Notes: generated by a model not told the origin, from the sequence alone. Numbered from the stretch's first letter, positions 1 through 8,163 are shown. The stretch is 52,426 nucleotides of DNA from Comamonadaceae bacterium (GCA_947451385.1 CANFYZ010000015.1:1-52426); one strand, 5' to 3'. Made by a program: numbers and translations.

Positions 1-536
1 CTCAAGATGCGTTGCAAGTCAGGCAAAAAGCCAATGTCCAGCATGCGGTCGGCTTCGTCCAGCACCACGTACTCGACCTGGTTGAGCACCGCGTTTTTCG
101 CCTCGATGTGGTCGAGCAAACGGCCCGGTGTGGCCACCAAAATTTCCACGCCTCTTTTCAGTTCCAGCGTTTGCGGTTTCATGTCCATGCCACCAAACAC
201 CACGGCACTGCGCATTTGGGTGTATTTGGCGTACAGCTTGATTTGCTGGGCCACCTGGTCGGCCAATTCACGCGTAGGCAACAACACCAAAGCACGCACC
301 GGATGCCGTGCAGGCGAGGTCGAGCTGTTTTCGTGTTTCAACAGACGCTGCAGCAAAGGCAACGAAAACGCCGCTGTTTTACCGGTACCGGTTTGGGCTG
401 CGCCCATCACATCCTGGCCGGTCAAGACCACCGGAATGGCTTGCGCTTGGATAGGCGTCATGGACGCGTAGCCCATTTCGGCAACGGCACGGGCCAAAGG
501 CTCCGCGAGCGAGAGGTTAGAAAAAGAGTCAGTCAT
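1..536 (-). CDS. rhlE: DEAD-box RNA helicase, RhlE type (5' part only)
   Basis: ATP-dependent RNA helicase, N-terminal 178 residues; the gene runs off the left edge. The reverse-strand translation starts MTDSFSNLSLAEPLARAV and shows the helicase motifs in order: the Q motif (MTPIQAQAIP), Walker A AQTGTGKT, motif Ia PTRELA, motif Ib TPGR and motif II DEAD (VLDEADRMLDIGF). The second RecA domain and C-terminal tail lie outside the window, so RhlE rather than another DEAD-box paralogue is a family judgement. These enzymes remodel RNA in the cytoplasm, in ribosome assembly or mRNA decay. It lies downstream of dcd on the same strand with a 61-bp gap. The start is the ATG at 536. Confidence 0.85.
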   Translation of the reverse strand, partial: MTDSFSNLSLAEPLARAVAEMGYASMTPIQAQAIPVVLTGQDVMGAAQTGTGKTAAFSLPLLQRLLKHENSSTSPARHPVRALVLLPTRELADQVAQQIKLYAKYTQMRSAVVFGGMDMKPQTLELKRGVEILVATPGRLLDHIEAKNAVLNQVEYVVLDEADRMLDIGFLPDLQRIL

Positions 537-597
537 TAACCCGGTATTGTCGCACTTTAGGATGACCGCCCTGGGTCGAGGCCAATTAACTCGCCGA

Positions 598-1167
598 TCA
601 AGCCTTCGGCAGCGTGACCCCGACTTGGCCTTGGTATTTGCCGCCCCGGTCCTTGTAGCTGGTCTCGCAAACTTCGTCACTTTCAAAGAACAGCACCTGG
701 GCGCAGCCTTCGCCGGCGTAAATTTTGGCCGGCAAGGGCGTGGTATTGGAAAACTCCAAGGTCACATAACCTTCCCATTCGGGCTCAAACGGTGTCACGT
801 TGACAATGATGCCGCAGCGCGCATAGGTGCTTTTGCCCAGGCAAACAGTCAGCACATTGCGGGGAATCCGAAAGTATTCGACGGTGCGCGCCAGCGCAAA
901 ACTGTTGGGTGGGATGATGCAGACATCGGACTCGATATCGACAAAACTCTTCGGGTCGAAGTTCTTCGGGTCCACCACGGTGCTGTAGATGTTGGTGAAG
1001 ACTTTGAACTCCGGGGCGCAGCGAATGTCGTAGCCATAGCTGCTGGTTCCGTAGCTGACAATTTTTTCACCCGCTGCATTTTGTCGCACCTGGCCGGGCT
1101 CGAAGGGTTCGATCATGCCGTGCTCTTGGGCCATGCGCCGGATCCATTTGTCACTTTTGATGCTCAT
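598..1167 (-). CDS. dcd: dCTP deaminase
   Basis: Deaminates dCTP to dUTP, the first step of the main route to dTMP in Gram-negative bacteria. The 189-residue protein is full length for Dcd and begins [13 protein letters not shown], a typical Dcd N-terminus. It carries the conserved stretch [16 protein letters not shown], the trimer-core region [17 protein letters not shown] and the substrate-binding segment [18 protein letters not shown], in which the Glu of VTLEFSN is the expected catalytic acid. The C-terminal [11 protein letters not shown] is also characteristic. It is divergent from the Bug receptor at 1257 and upstream of rhlE. Confidence 0.97.
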   Translation of the reverse strand: MSIKSDKWIRRMAQEHGMIEPFEPGQVRQNAAGEKIVSYGTSSYGYDIRCAPEFKVFTNIYSTVVDPKNFDPKSFVDIESDVCIIPPNSFALARTVEYFRIPRNVLTVCLGKSTYARCGIIVNVTPFEPEWEGYVTLEFSNTTPLPAKIYAGEGCAQVLFFESDEVCETSYKDRGGKYQGQVGVTLPKA

Positions 1168-1256
1168 GGGAATGTGGTTCCTGTGTGAATATGCGGATTG
1201 TAGGGTTGGAAATGCCTTCGACCCCTTGCGCGCCTTTTAAGTGATTGGAGCTCCCG

Positions 1257-2228
1257 ATGAAACGCCGTACTCTGCTACAAGCCAGCCCCGCCCTGCTGGG
1301 CCTGCCTGAATGGGCGTTGGCGCAAAACGCCTATCCGAACAAACCCATCAAGTACATCGTGCCGGTGGCCGCAGGTGGCGGATCCGACATGGTCGGACGC
1401 GCCCTGTGTGACCGCTTGGGGCGGGTCCTGGGTCAGTCCATGGTGGTGGAGAACCTGGGCGGCGGCGGCGGCGTGATTGCTGCCCAAGCCACGGCCCGCG
1501 CCGCGCCCGACGGTTACACCCTGATGCAGGGCTATGTCGCGACCCACGGCACTGCGCCCGCCACACGCAAGCTGCCCTACGATCCTCTGGCCGATTTCAC
1601 GCCGATTGGCATGATCGGCTCCACACCCAATGTGCTGGTGATCAACAACAGCTTGCCACCGCAAAACATCCAAGCCCTTTTGACTTACATGAAACAAAAT
1701 CCCGGCAAGCTGTCCTACGGCTCAGCGGGTGCGGGTTCCTTGACCCACTTGACGGCGGAATTGTTCAAGCTTCAAACCAACAGCTTTTTGGTCCATATTC
1801 CTTACCGCGGCATTGCACCGGCCATCACCGATTTGATTGGGGGTCAAACCCAACTCATGTTCCCAGGGCTGGCGGCGGCACTGCCGCACATTCGCGGGGG
1901 CCGCATCCGCGCATTGGCGGTCACAGGCAGTCAACGTCACCCTCAGCTGAAAGACGTGCCGACTTTAGAAGAAGCGGGTTTAAAAGGCTTTGACGCCCAG
2001 CAATGGTATGGCGTCGTGGGTCCGGCCAACCTACCCGCGGCCATCGTCAAAACCCTCAACGATGCCATGGCCAACGTGTTGGCCCAGCCAGATTTCAAAG
2101 ACAAACTGAGCGCCGAAGCGGTGGAGTTGATGCCCATGAAACCGGCCGAGTTTGGTGCTTACATGAAGAAGGACATCGCCCGTTGGACGGCGCTGGCCAA
2201 GGCCAGAGACATCCATTTGGATTCTTGA
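1257..2228 (+). CDS. Tripartite tricarboxylate transporter substrate-binding protein (TctC/Bug family)
   Basis: Periplasmic receptor of 323 residues from the Bug family, which is greatly expanded in Burkholderiales and binds carboxylates or other small acids. The N-terminus MKRRTLLQASPALLGLPEWALAQ is an export signal with a twin-arginine-like start. The mature protein opens with YPNKPIKYIVPVAAGGGSD, the family hallmark, followed by PDGYTL and the C-lobe segment GSQRHPQLKDVPTLEEAG. The ATG at 1257 is preferred over a TTG at 1245 because GGAG at 1247-1250 sits seven bases upstream of it. No TctA/TctB membrane genes are nearby, so it may share a distant permease or act as a sensor. The ligand cannot be read from the sequence. 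Confidence 0.9.
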   Translation: MKRRTLLQASPALLGLPEWALAQNAYPNKPIKYIVPVAAGGGSDMVGRALCDRLGRVLGQSMVVENLGGGGGVIAAQATARAAPDGYTLMQGYVATHGTAPATRKLPYDPLADFTPIGMIGSTPNVLVINNSLPPQNIQALLTYMKQNPGKLSYGSAGAGSLTHLTAELFKLQTNSFLVHIPYRGIAPAITDLIGGQTQLMFPGLAAALPHIRGGRIRALAVTGSQRHPQLKDVPTLEEAGLKGFDAQQWYGVVGPANLPAAIVKTLNDAMANVLAQPDFKDKLSAEAVELMPMKPAEFGAYMKKDIARWTALAKARDIHLDS

Positions 2229-2244
2229 GCCGCGTGTGCCAATC

Positions 2245-2640
2245 TCAGCTTTGATCGCCGATTGACGAACAAAGTTCCACCAGCGTGCCGTCAGGACATC
2301 GGACATAGGAAACGGTCTGTCCCCAGGGTTTCAAGAGGGGCTCTTTGATGGACACGGCGCCCTCGGTGACGGCCTTGGCGTGGGCGGCCGCAACATCGTC
2401 TGTGACCAGCGCTATCTCCATGCCCAGAGGCTCTGGTGAATGGCTGGCTTGGACATAGCCATCGGGCAGATTGGACGCGCCCAGGGCATGGCTTGCAAAC
2501 GCCAGTGCGGTCGCGCCGGTGTCCATTTCGGCATAGCCGGATTCGTGGACGAACCGCCGGTTTAAACCAAAGGCCTTTTCAAAAAATTCCACCGACGCAA
2601 GCACATCGGGAACGTAAATGATGGTGTATCCGAATTTCAT
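2245..2640 (-). CDS. VOC (glyoxalase/bleomycin-resistance fold) family protein
   Basis: A 131-residue single-domain vicinal-oxygen-chelate protein. It has the paired beta-alpha-beta-beta-beta layout: a first module starting MKFGYTIIYVPDVLASVEFF and a second starting MEIALVTDDVAAAH, ending CPDGTLVELCSS with the usual metal-ligand Glu. The first-strand position that is often His appears to be Tyr, so classical glyoxalase I activity is doubtful. Members include isomerases, dioxygenases and antibiotic-binding proteins, and the substrate is unknown. It is convergent with the Bug gene at 1257-2228. Confidence 0.8.
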   Translation of the reverse strand: MKFGYTIIYVPDVLASVEFFEKAFGLNRRFVHESGYAEMDTGATALAFASHALGASNLPDGYVQASHSPEPLGMEIALVTDDVAAAHAKAVTEGAVSIKEPLLKPWGQTVSYVRCPDGTLVELCSSIGDQS

Positions 2641-2919
2641 GATGTGCGCCTTTGAGTCATTGCCAGGTCCAACTGGCGTTTAGCGTTGAATTCCACCCAC
2701 ACGCCATCTTATGGCCGTTTCACAAGGGGATCGACGCGCCACTTGGAGAGCCATCCCGTTTTGTATGAGCCACTCATTTTGCGTAGATTTTGAATAGTTT
2801 TTTTGGCGACCCAATGGATAAAAATAGTAAAAACCTTATTTTGAGTAGATTTCATGGGAAACTCTTTTTGTGTTTTTCTCGAGTTGCTAGAAAAGCAGAT
2901 CACAAGCGTCCAATTCAAG
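2641..2919. promoter_or_regulatory. AT-rich intergenic region with two 15-bp direct repeats, upstream of the coq7-like operon
   Basis: A 279-bp non-coding gap. Its right half (about 2760-2880) is strikingly AT-rich compared with the GC-rich surroundings. It holds ATTTTGCGTAGATTT at 2776-2790 and ATTTTGAGTAGATTT at 2838-2852, identical at 14 of 15 positions and offset by 62 bp. Between them, TTGGCG (2803-2808) and TAGTAA (2825-2830) with a 16-bp spacer could be -35 and -10 elements. No matching regulator is encoded nearby. The repeats are seen directly; their role as operator sites for the 2920-5473 operon is inference. Confidence 0.5.
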
Positions 2920-3498
2920 ATGAAGCCCATTGCATACCAGGATGCCATCCCCTCGGCAAAATCATCGCCGCAAAGTCAGCCCCTGCCCCCCGAGCTGTTG
3001 GCTGATTTGCGAACGGACCAAGCTGGCGAAGTGGGTGCCATTTGTATTTATCAGGGGATTCTGCGGATCACCCGAGATGACGCGCTGCGCTGCTTTGCTC
3101 TGCGCCACCTTGCGACAGAGACACACCACCTGCAGCAAATCGAGGCCTGGTTGCCGCCAAATCAGCGAAGCCGTTTGTTGCCTTTATGGCGATTAGCTGG
3201 ATTCATGACCGGTGCTTTACCCGCCCTGTTTGGCCCGAAAGCGGTTTACGCGACCGTGGAGGCTGTCGAGACTTTCGTCAACCAGCACTACGAAGAACAG
3301 ATCACAGGGTTGACATCTCAGATTGACTTGCGCGACTTGAGAAATACCTTGATCAACTGCCAAGCCGACGAAATTGCCCACCGTGACGAAGCCGCAATGG
3401 CGCGCGGCGCAGGTCGGCCCGGCTGGGCGCTGAGAGCCTGGTGCAATTTAGTCCAAGCCTGCTCTCAATCTGCAGTGGCTTTGTGCAGACACATTTAG
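2920..3498 (+). CDS. Coq7-like demethoxyubiquinone hydroxylase (diiron, ferritin-like)
   Basis: Predicted to hydroxylate the C6 position of demethoxyubiquinone, the penultimate step of ubiquinone synthesis. The 192-residue protein has the four-helix Coq7 pattern with a full set of six candidate diiron ligands: E37 in AGEVGAICIYQG, E67 and H70 in TETHH, E117 in VEAVETFVNQHYEEQ, and E151 and H154 in ADEIAHRDEA. The hydrophobic stretch RLAGFMTGALPALFGP is the usual membrane-interacting segment. The ATG at 2920 is chosen; an upstream in-frame ATG at 2854 would add an unconserved tail. It is followed within 12 bp by a UbiG homologue, which would act on its product. Whether it is the cell's only coq7 or an accessory copy cannot be judged from the window. 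Confidence 0.85.
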   Translation: MKPIAYQDAIPSAKSSPQSQPLPPELLADLRTDQAGEVGAICIYQGILRITRDDALRCFALRHLATETHHLQQIEAWLPPNQRSRLLPLWRLAGFMTGALPALFGPKAVYATVEAVETFVNQHYEEQITGLTSQIDLRDLRNTLINCQADEIAHRDEAAMARGAGRPGWALRAWCNLVQACSQSAVALCRHI

Positions 3499-3509
3499 GA
3501 GCTCATCCA

Positions 3510-4265
3510 ATGACAGCCCTGGTTGCCGAAATAGAACGCTTTGACAAGTTGAGTTCAACTTGGTGGAACAAGCGGGGCCCCATGCGGCCTTTGCATGTGA
3601 TCAATGCATTGCGATTGGGGTACGTGGTTGAACAAGTCGCAAAGCATGTTGGTCGGATGCCCTCTCACGCGCTATACGGTTTGCGAATCTTGGATGTGGG
3701 TTGTGGTGGGGGCTTGTTGGCCGAACCGTTGGCCAGGCTAGGCGCTGTTGTCGTGGGCGTTGACGCATCACCCGGCAATATTTCTGCAGCGCGCAGTCAT
3801 GCCTCGCTGCATGGTGTTCCCGTGGATTACCGGCTGGGTGAATCGGCAGAAGTTGTTTCCCCAGAAGAGAAATTTGATGTGGTGTTGGCGCTGGAGGTTG
3901 TCGAGCATGTCCAAGATATGCCCGCCTTCATGGCCAACGCCGCAAGACACTTGGCACCGGGTGGCCTGATGGTTGTTTCGACGATTGATCGCACTTGGAA
4001 AAGTTACCTATTTGCCATTGTGGGTGCGGAATACATACTCCGTGTGCTTCCACGTGGCACACACCATTGGTCTATGTTTGTGCGGCCAGAGGAACTCGGT
4101 ACGGCATTGGCTCCGCATGGCTTGGTGCGACAGGATCTCAGGGGGATGCGCTACCAACCTTTGCAGCATCGGGCCAGCTGGTTTTCTGACACCCGTGTGA
4201 ATTACATCGCCACCTTTGCCCGTCCTGCAAATAAGGATCGCGATCCCTCGGCGCAAGCCACTTGA
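3510..4265 (+). CDS. ubiG: UbiG-type ubiquinone O-methyltransferase
   Basis: SAM-dependent methyltransferase of 251 residues, predicted to methylate hydroxylated ubiquinone intermediates, including the product of a Coq7 step. It shows the UbiG-specific N-terminus FDKLSSTWWNKRGPMRPLH, motif I LDVGCGGGLLAEPLARLGA, motif II DVVLALEVVEHV and the diagnostic VGAEYILRVLPRGTHH segment. The ATG at 3510 follows AGGAG at 3497-3501. In related bacteria ubiG usually sits elsewhere, so this copy beside photolyase genes could be a second, condition-specific one; that is inference. The coupling to the upstream coq7-like gene and to the photolyase-like gene, whose start is 6 bp past the stop, points to one operon. 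Confidence 0.88.
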   Translation: MTALVAEIERFDKLSSTWWNKRGPMRPLHVINALRLGYVVEQVAKHVGRMPSHALYGLRILDVGCGGGLLAEPLARLGAVVVGVDASPGNISAARSHASLHGVPVDYRLGESAEVVSPEEKFDVVLALEVVEHVQDMPAFMANAARHLAPGGLMVVSTIDRTWKSYLFAIVGAEYILRVLPRGTHHWSMFVRPEELGTALAPHGLVRQDLRGMRYQPLQHRASWFSDTRVNYIATFARPANKDRDPSAQAT

Positions 4266-4270
4266 ATGAC

Positions 4271-5473
4271 ATGGAGATTTTTCCTCCCACACGCCAGGCT
4301 GCGCTAGAGCGAATGGCGGCCATCCATCCCGCCGAATATGTCCGTACCCGCAATGACCTCCAGGGTGCGGTCACGGGTTTATCGCCCTACATTACCCACG
4401 GCCTGGTCAGTCTGCCCGAAGTGTTCAACGCCATCGCGCAGCATCACCCACTGACAGTGCAAGACAAGCTGGTATTTGAGTTGGGTTGGCGCGCGTACTA
4501 CCGACATGTTTGGACCCACCGGTCAGAGGGCATATTTGATTCGATTCATGACGGTTGCCTGCCTGAGGCTGAATACGCGCGGGCCCTGCCTGCAGACATC
4601 CGCCAGGCGGGAACAGGTGTTCCGGTGATCGACATGGCGGTTCGCACTTTGTACGCGACGGGTTATCTTCACAACCATGCGCGCATGTGGTTGGCCAGTT
4701 ATGTGGTGCACCTCCGCAAAGTGCATTGGCGTATTGCGGCGGATTGGCTGTACGGGCACTTGCTGGACGGCGATCTCGCCAGCAACCATCTGAGTTGGCA
4801 ATGGGTCGCTGGCACAGGCAGCAGCAAGCCCTACCTTTTCAACGCGGACAACGTGGCGCGCTATGCGCCCCCAGCCTGGCACAGTCCTGGCAGCGTGATC
4901 GATCAGTCTTACGACCTACTCGACCAAATCGCTCGTCGGCCTCAGCCGTTGGCGCCCTGGCGCGGGTCTGAATCTGCCGGCGCTCAGCACCTGGTGGAAC
5001 CCGACTTGGGTTCGACCCCGCCTGTCGAATGTGGGTGGACCGAGCCCCAGGGCCAAGCTGCCCAAGGACGCCCGGTGTGGCTGGTTCACCCATGGAATTT
5101 GGGCGAGCTGCCAGCAGAGTTACCGGCAGACACCTTGTGTGTCGGCATTTTCTTGCAAGAGTTTCATCAAACCTGGCCTTGGAGCGAACGCCGTTGGCGC
5201 TTTGTGACCGAGCGGATGAAGGCCTTGGCCCATTTGCTTTGGTACGGTGATGTCGCTTCCGTTTCCGCCGCACTGAAGAACGCGGCCCATGTGGGCAGTG
5301 TCCAAGAGCCCCACCTTCAACCGTGGTTGGAATCCTTGGCCGATTGCCAAGCTGCACCCGCGTTATTCCCGCCCATTGAAACGCGCTGTGACTCCTTCTC
5401 TAAATGGTGGACGCAAGTCGCACGCAACGGCCAAGGCCAAGGTCGTTGGCATCAAAAGTCAAAACCCATTTGA
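4271..5473 (+). CDS. Photolyase/cryptochrome-like protein with N-terminal FAD domain and C-terminal alpha/beta domain
   Basis: A 400-residue flavoprotein candidate. Residues 25-200 match the photolyase FAD-binding domain: GLSPYITHG, FELGWRAYYRH, GTGVPVIDMAVRTLYATGYLHNHARM, then DGDLASNHLSWQWVAGTG and PYLFN. The usual N-terminal antenna domain is missing. Instead, after a linker, residues 267-385 contain RPVWLVHPWNL, TLCVGIFL, an amphipathic WSERRWRFVTERMKAL helix and LLWYGDVASVSAAL, resembling the start, helix and third strand of a photolyase alpha/beta domain but placed after the FAD domain. The first half alone resembles short photolyase-like proteins. The ATG at 4271 is preferred over a TTG at 4262. 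The 3' end overlaps the convergent photolyase gene by 22 bp. Repair or signalling activity is not shown by sequence. Confidence 0.75.
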   Translation: MEIFPPTRQAALERMAAIHPAEYVRTRNDLQGAVTGLSPYITHGLVSLPEVFNAIAQHHPLTVQDKLVFELGWRAYYRHVWTHRSEGIFDSIHDGCLPEAEYARALPADIRQAGTGVPVIDMAVRTLYATGYLHNHARMWLASYVVHLRKVHWRIAADWLYGHLLDGDLASNHLSWQWVAGTGSSKPYLFNADNVARYAPPAWHSPGSVIDQSYDLLDQIARRPQPLAPWRGSESAGAQHLVEPDLGSTPPVECGWTEPQGQAAQGRPVWLVHPWNLGELPAELPADTLCVGIFLQEFHQTWPWSERRWRFVTERMKALAHLLWYGDVASVSAALKNAAHVGSVQEPHLQPWLESLADCQAAPALFPPIETRCDSFSKWWTQVARNGQGQGRWHQKSKPI

Positions 5474-6972
5474 CTTTCGTTTTGAGTCGGCTTTGAAGAC
5501 GCTTTGGGCTTGCCACCCCGAAATTGGCGGGAGGCGTGTTTTTCAATCACTGCGGTTTTTCCGGCTTTGACTTCAGGATCGCGCCTTCTCTCGTGAAGTC
5601 TTTGTTTGGCCAGGTGTGTGGCGGCTTTGGTGTCGACGATGGGCCATAGCACTTCGCGATCAACCGGGGCGAGCTCGTTCGCTGCCAGTGGGTTCAACCA
5701 CGGCTCAAACACCCATTCTGCGGGCACATGACGCATGCGTGGCAGCCAACGTCTGACGAAATGACCTTGCGGATCGTGATCTTGCGCTTGCTTGATGGGG
5801 TTGTAGACCCGGGTGGTGTTGATGCCTGTGGTGCCTGATTGCATTTGCAACTGACTCCAGTGAATGCCAGGCTCATAGTCGAGGAACTGTGTGGCGAGCC
5901 ATTCGCCCACAAGGCGCCAATGCAGCCACAGGGGATACGCCGCGACAGAGACCAGCATGGCGCGCATCCGAAAATTCAGCCAACCCGTTTCTCTGAGCAT
6001 GATGACGCAGGCGTCCACCATGGGCCAGCCTGTTCTGGCGTTTTGCAGCGCTTCAAAGTGGGCATGATTGAACTCGTTTTCTCTCAGGCCGTCATACCCA
6101 GGGTGCATGTTGCGCCATTCAATTTCGGGCTCGCTTTCCAACTTTTGAATGAAATGACAATGCCAATGCAGTCGGCTGATGAAGGCACTCAAGCCTGCGC
6201 GGTGTCGGCTGGCTTGGGGTGGCAAGCTGTCCATTTTGGCTCGGGTGGCCTGCACGACTTCACGCATGCTGATGCAGCCATAGGTCAAGTAAGTCGACAA
6301 GCGTGAACAGGCATCAGGGGCTGACAAGGGGGAAGAAATGCTGCCCCGGTAACCGATGCTGCGCGCATTCAAAAAACTGTGCAATGTGGCCAGCGCCAGG
6401 AGCCGACCGCCACGTTGCCTGCGGGGTGGGTCGTGTCTTAAATGCGTTGGCGCTCGCATGTCTAAAGGCCGCCCTGGCGGCGAAGACCAAAATATCAAAT
6501 TGCCGGGGTCCTGCTGTGGCGAGGCCATGTGATGTTCCCAAGCGCGTTGCCACTGGTTTCGCGTTTTGAGCCGCCGCACCACGCCAAACTGAGCAAACTC
6601 TTGCCAACTGACCCCGGTTTTTTTGCACCAATCAGAAACCTGGAGATCCCGTGCGTAAGTCCATCCATTTCCCGTTTCTTCATGCGAATAAAGGCGCAAA
6701 AAGGGTGCCTCTTGCCAAATGCGATTCAAAACGTCTGGGAGTTCACCCGTGTGTATTTCGATACATCCGCCCAGGGTTCGCAAATGGCCGTCCAACACTT
6801 GCAAGGATTCGCGAATAAATTCAAAGTGTTGGAGTGCGCAATCGGGTTGCAGCCACAACGCGGGTTCAATCACGTAAATACAGCGCAACGGCCCTTCCCT
6901 GGCGGCCTGGGACAAGGGGCCATGGTCTTGCCAGCGCAAGTCGCGTTTAAACCAGACCAAGCCGTAGCTCAT
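5452..6972 (-). CDS. Cryptochrome/deoxyribodipyrimidine photolyase family protein
   Basis: A 506-residue protein with the normal domain order: N-terminal alpha/beta antenna domain (MSYGLVWFKRDLRWQDHGPL) and C-terminal helical FAD domain (LSTYLTYGCISMREV, SRLHWHCHFIQKLE, TGWPMVDACVIMLRETGWLNFRMRAM). The FAD-loop region reads QSGTTGINTTRVYNPIKQ instead of the WQWxAGTG of classical class I enzymes, so it belongs to a distinct subgroup that may not be a CPD photolyase. A basic tail of about 60 residues follows. In-frame starts also exist at 7008 (ATG) and 7044; none has a strong ribosome site, and 6972 fits the domain start best. It lies just downstream of the MpaB-like gene on the same strand. 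Confidence 0.85.
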   Translation of the reverse strand: MSYGLVWFKRDLRWQDHGPLSQAAREGPLRCIYVIEPALWLQPDCALQHFEFIRESLQVLDGHLRTLGGCIEIHTGELPDVLNRIWQEAPFLRLYSHEETGNGWTYARDLQVSDWCKKTGVSWQEFAQFGVVRRLKTRNQWQRAWEHHMASPQQDPGNLIFWSSPPGRPLDMRAPTHLRHDPPRRQRGGRLLALATLHSFLNARSIGYRGSISSPLSAPDACSRLSTYLTYGCISMREVVQATRAKMDSLPPQASRHRAGLSAFISRLHWHCHFIQKLESEPEIEWRNMHPGYDGLRENEFNHAHFEALQNARTGWPMVDACVIMLRETGWLNFRMRAMLVSVAAYPLWLHWRLVGEWLATQFLDYEPGIHWSQLQMQSGTTGINTTRVYNPIKQAQDHDPQGHFVRRWLPRMRHVPAEWVFEPWLNPLAANELAPVDREVLWPIVDTKAATHLAKQRLHERRRDPEVKAGKTAVIEKHASRQFRGGKPKASSKPTQNESQMGFDF

Positions 6973-7069
6973 GCGTTGTTTCGGCAGACATGACCCATGC
7001 ACATCCATAAATTTTTCATGGGTAGTCGATGGATGAGATTGCAAACTGAGACAAAGAAAAGATCAACCG

Positions 7070-7972
7070 TCAGCCCGCGGCCGCAGAAGACACCCGTTGC
7101 AAAGCGATAGCTTGAACGCCTTGTTTCTGGAGCATCCATTGAACAGGTTCAGACCCCAAAATCAGCGCCAATTGAGTGGCTTTGGATTGCAAGGCACAGG
7201 CCGGTTGTTTGCCAATGAATTGCACAATCCATGTGGGCATGACATCCAACGCGGCCTTCAAGGTCAATTGCATGAACGGCTTGTCCCAGAGATCGGTCGG
7301 ATAATTTTCAATGACAGCGCATATTTCCTGGGCACGCGCATCAAATCGCAACTCTTGGCGGTATTGCGCCAATTCAAATTGAGTGGATGACCAAGTCAAA
7401 GGCAATTCAGTAGCGCCTAACCATCGCCCAATTTTCGCCATCTCATGGATGTATTGGTCGCATTCGTGTGCAGCAAGTGGATTTTTGGATAAATGTTGGT
7501 AAGCGCTGAGGAATGAACTCACTTCAGCGATGTGAACCCAGCGTATCAATGCCGGTTCATTGGCCACATAAGGGTTGCCTTCAAGGTCTACCCCCTTGAT
7601 CTTGGCGTGTATCTCATTGACTCTGTGAATGGCGCCCATGGCCATGGCGTGACCACCGTAGTTGGTTGCAGCCACAAAAAATGCTGTTCGTCCCAAGCGA
7701 TCTTTGAGGCGATTTTTAAAATCTGAATGGTCCCAAACTGCCGATAAGGCTCTTGGATGCAAGGACTGAACGATCAGTGATGAAATCCCACCCACCATCA
7801 TGGCCGTGAAGTTGGCATGCACCTTCCAAACCACCGATTCGGGGCCAAAAAGTCCAGGATCGCCCAGGGGCAATTTGAAATCTTCTAAATTCGATTTCGA
7901 TCCCGTGATCGTCCTCAGCCGTTCACCGATGACTTGAACGGCCAAGTCAGACAGAGATTCATGCAAGGACAT
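7070..7972 (-). CDS. MpaB/latex-clearing-protein family oxygenase (DUF2236)
   Basis: A 300-residue member of the MpaB/rubber-oxygenase catalytic family, whose characterised members use haem b. Hallmarks are GDPGLFGPESVVWKVH, the SLIVQSLHPRAL segment, a second conserved block NEPALIRWVHIAEVSSFLSAY and LGRTAFFVAATNYGGHAMA. The His of QSLHP and the His of WVH are the likely haem-pocket residues. No signal peptide is visible, so it is probably cytoplasmic, and its substrate is unknown. The ATG at 7972 is chosen over a TTG at 7987. It is upstream of the photolyase gene on the same strand and divergent from the membrane-protein gene at 8164. Third codon positions here look richer in A/T than in the housekeeping genes of the window. 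Confidence 0.8.
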   Translation of the reverse strand: MSLHESLSDLAVQVIGERLRTITGSKSNLEDFKLPLGDPGLFGPESVVWKVHANFTAMMVGGISSLIVQSLHPRALSAVWDHSDFKNRLKDRLGRTAFFVAATNYGGHAMAMGAIHRVNEIHAKIKGVDLEGNPYVANEPALIRWVHIAEVSSFLSAYQHLSKNPLAAHECDQYIHEMAKIGRWLGATELPLTWSSTQFELAQYRQELRFDARAQEICAVIENYPTDLWDKPFMQLTLKAALDVMPTWIVQFIGKQPACALQSKATQLALILGSEPVQWMLQKQGVQAIALQRVSSAAAG

Positions 7973-8163
7973 AGAGGGCGTGAGCAAACTGGAGTAGCTT
8001 GGATTTTGAATGAAATGAAAGCCCCTAGCGCTTTGGGCCCTAGGCGCGCAAGAGAGGCGATGGATCGGGCGCCGTGCTTTTGAGTTTGGGCTTCTCGGCT
8101 TTCAACTTTGACTGCGGGCCACCCGGCCACCGGATGTATGAAAATAGCTGCAAGTGACCATCC
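7973..8163. other. Divergent intergenic region
   Basis: A 191-bp gap between the MpaB-like gene (minus) and the membrane-protein gene (plus). It contains an imperfect palindromic patch, CCTAG (8024-8028) and CTAGG (8040-8044), around GGGCCC, and a 10-mer GATTTTGAAT (8002-8011) also present within the promoter region at 2786-2795. A TTGACT at 8108-8113 and a TATGAA at 8137-8142 are 23 bp apart, too far for a normal sigma-70 promoter. Promoters for both genes must lie here, but none can be assigned firmly. Confidence 0.35.

Noticed and set aside
2709-2948. 79-codon minus-strand frame in the AT-rich gap
   Set aside because: No ribosome site or recognisable domain, and it overlaps the coq7-like start and the direct repeats.
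8108-8142. TTGACT and TATGAA as a promoter for the membrane protein
   Set aside because: The spacing of 23 bp is too long for a sigma-70 promoter.
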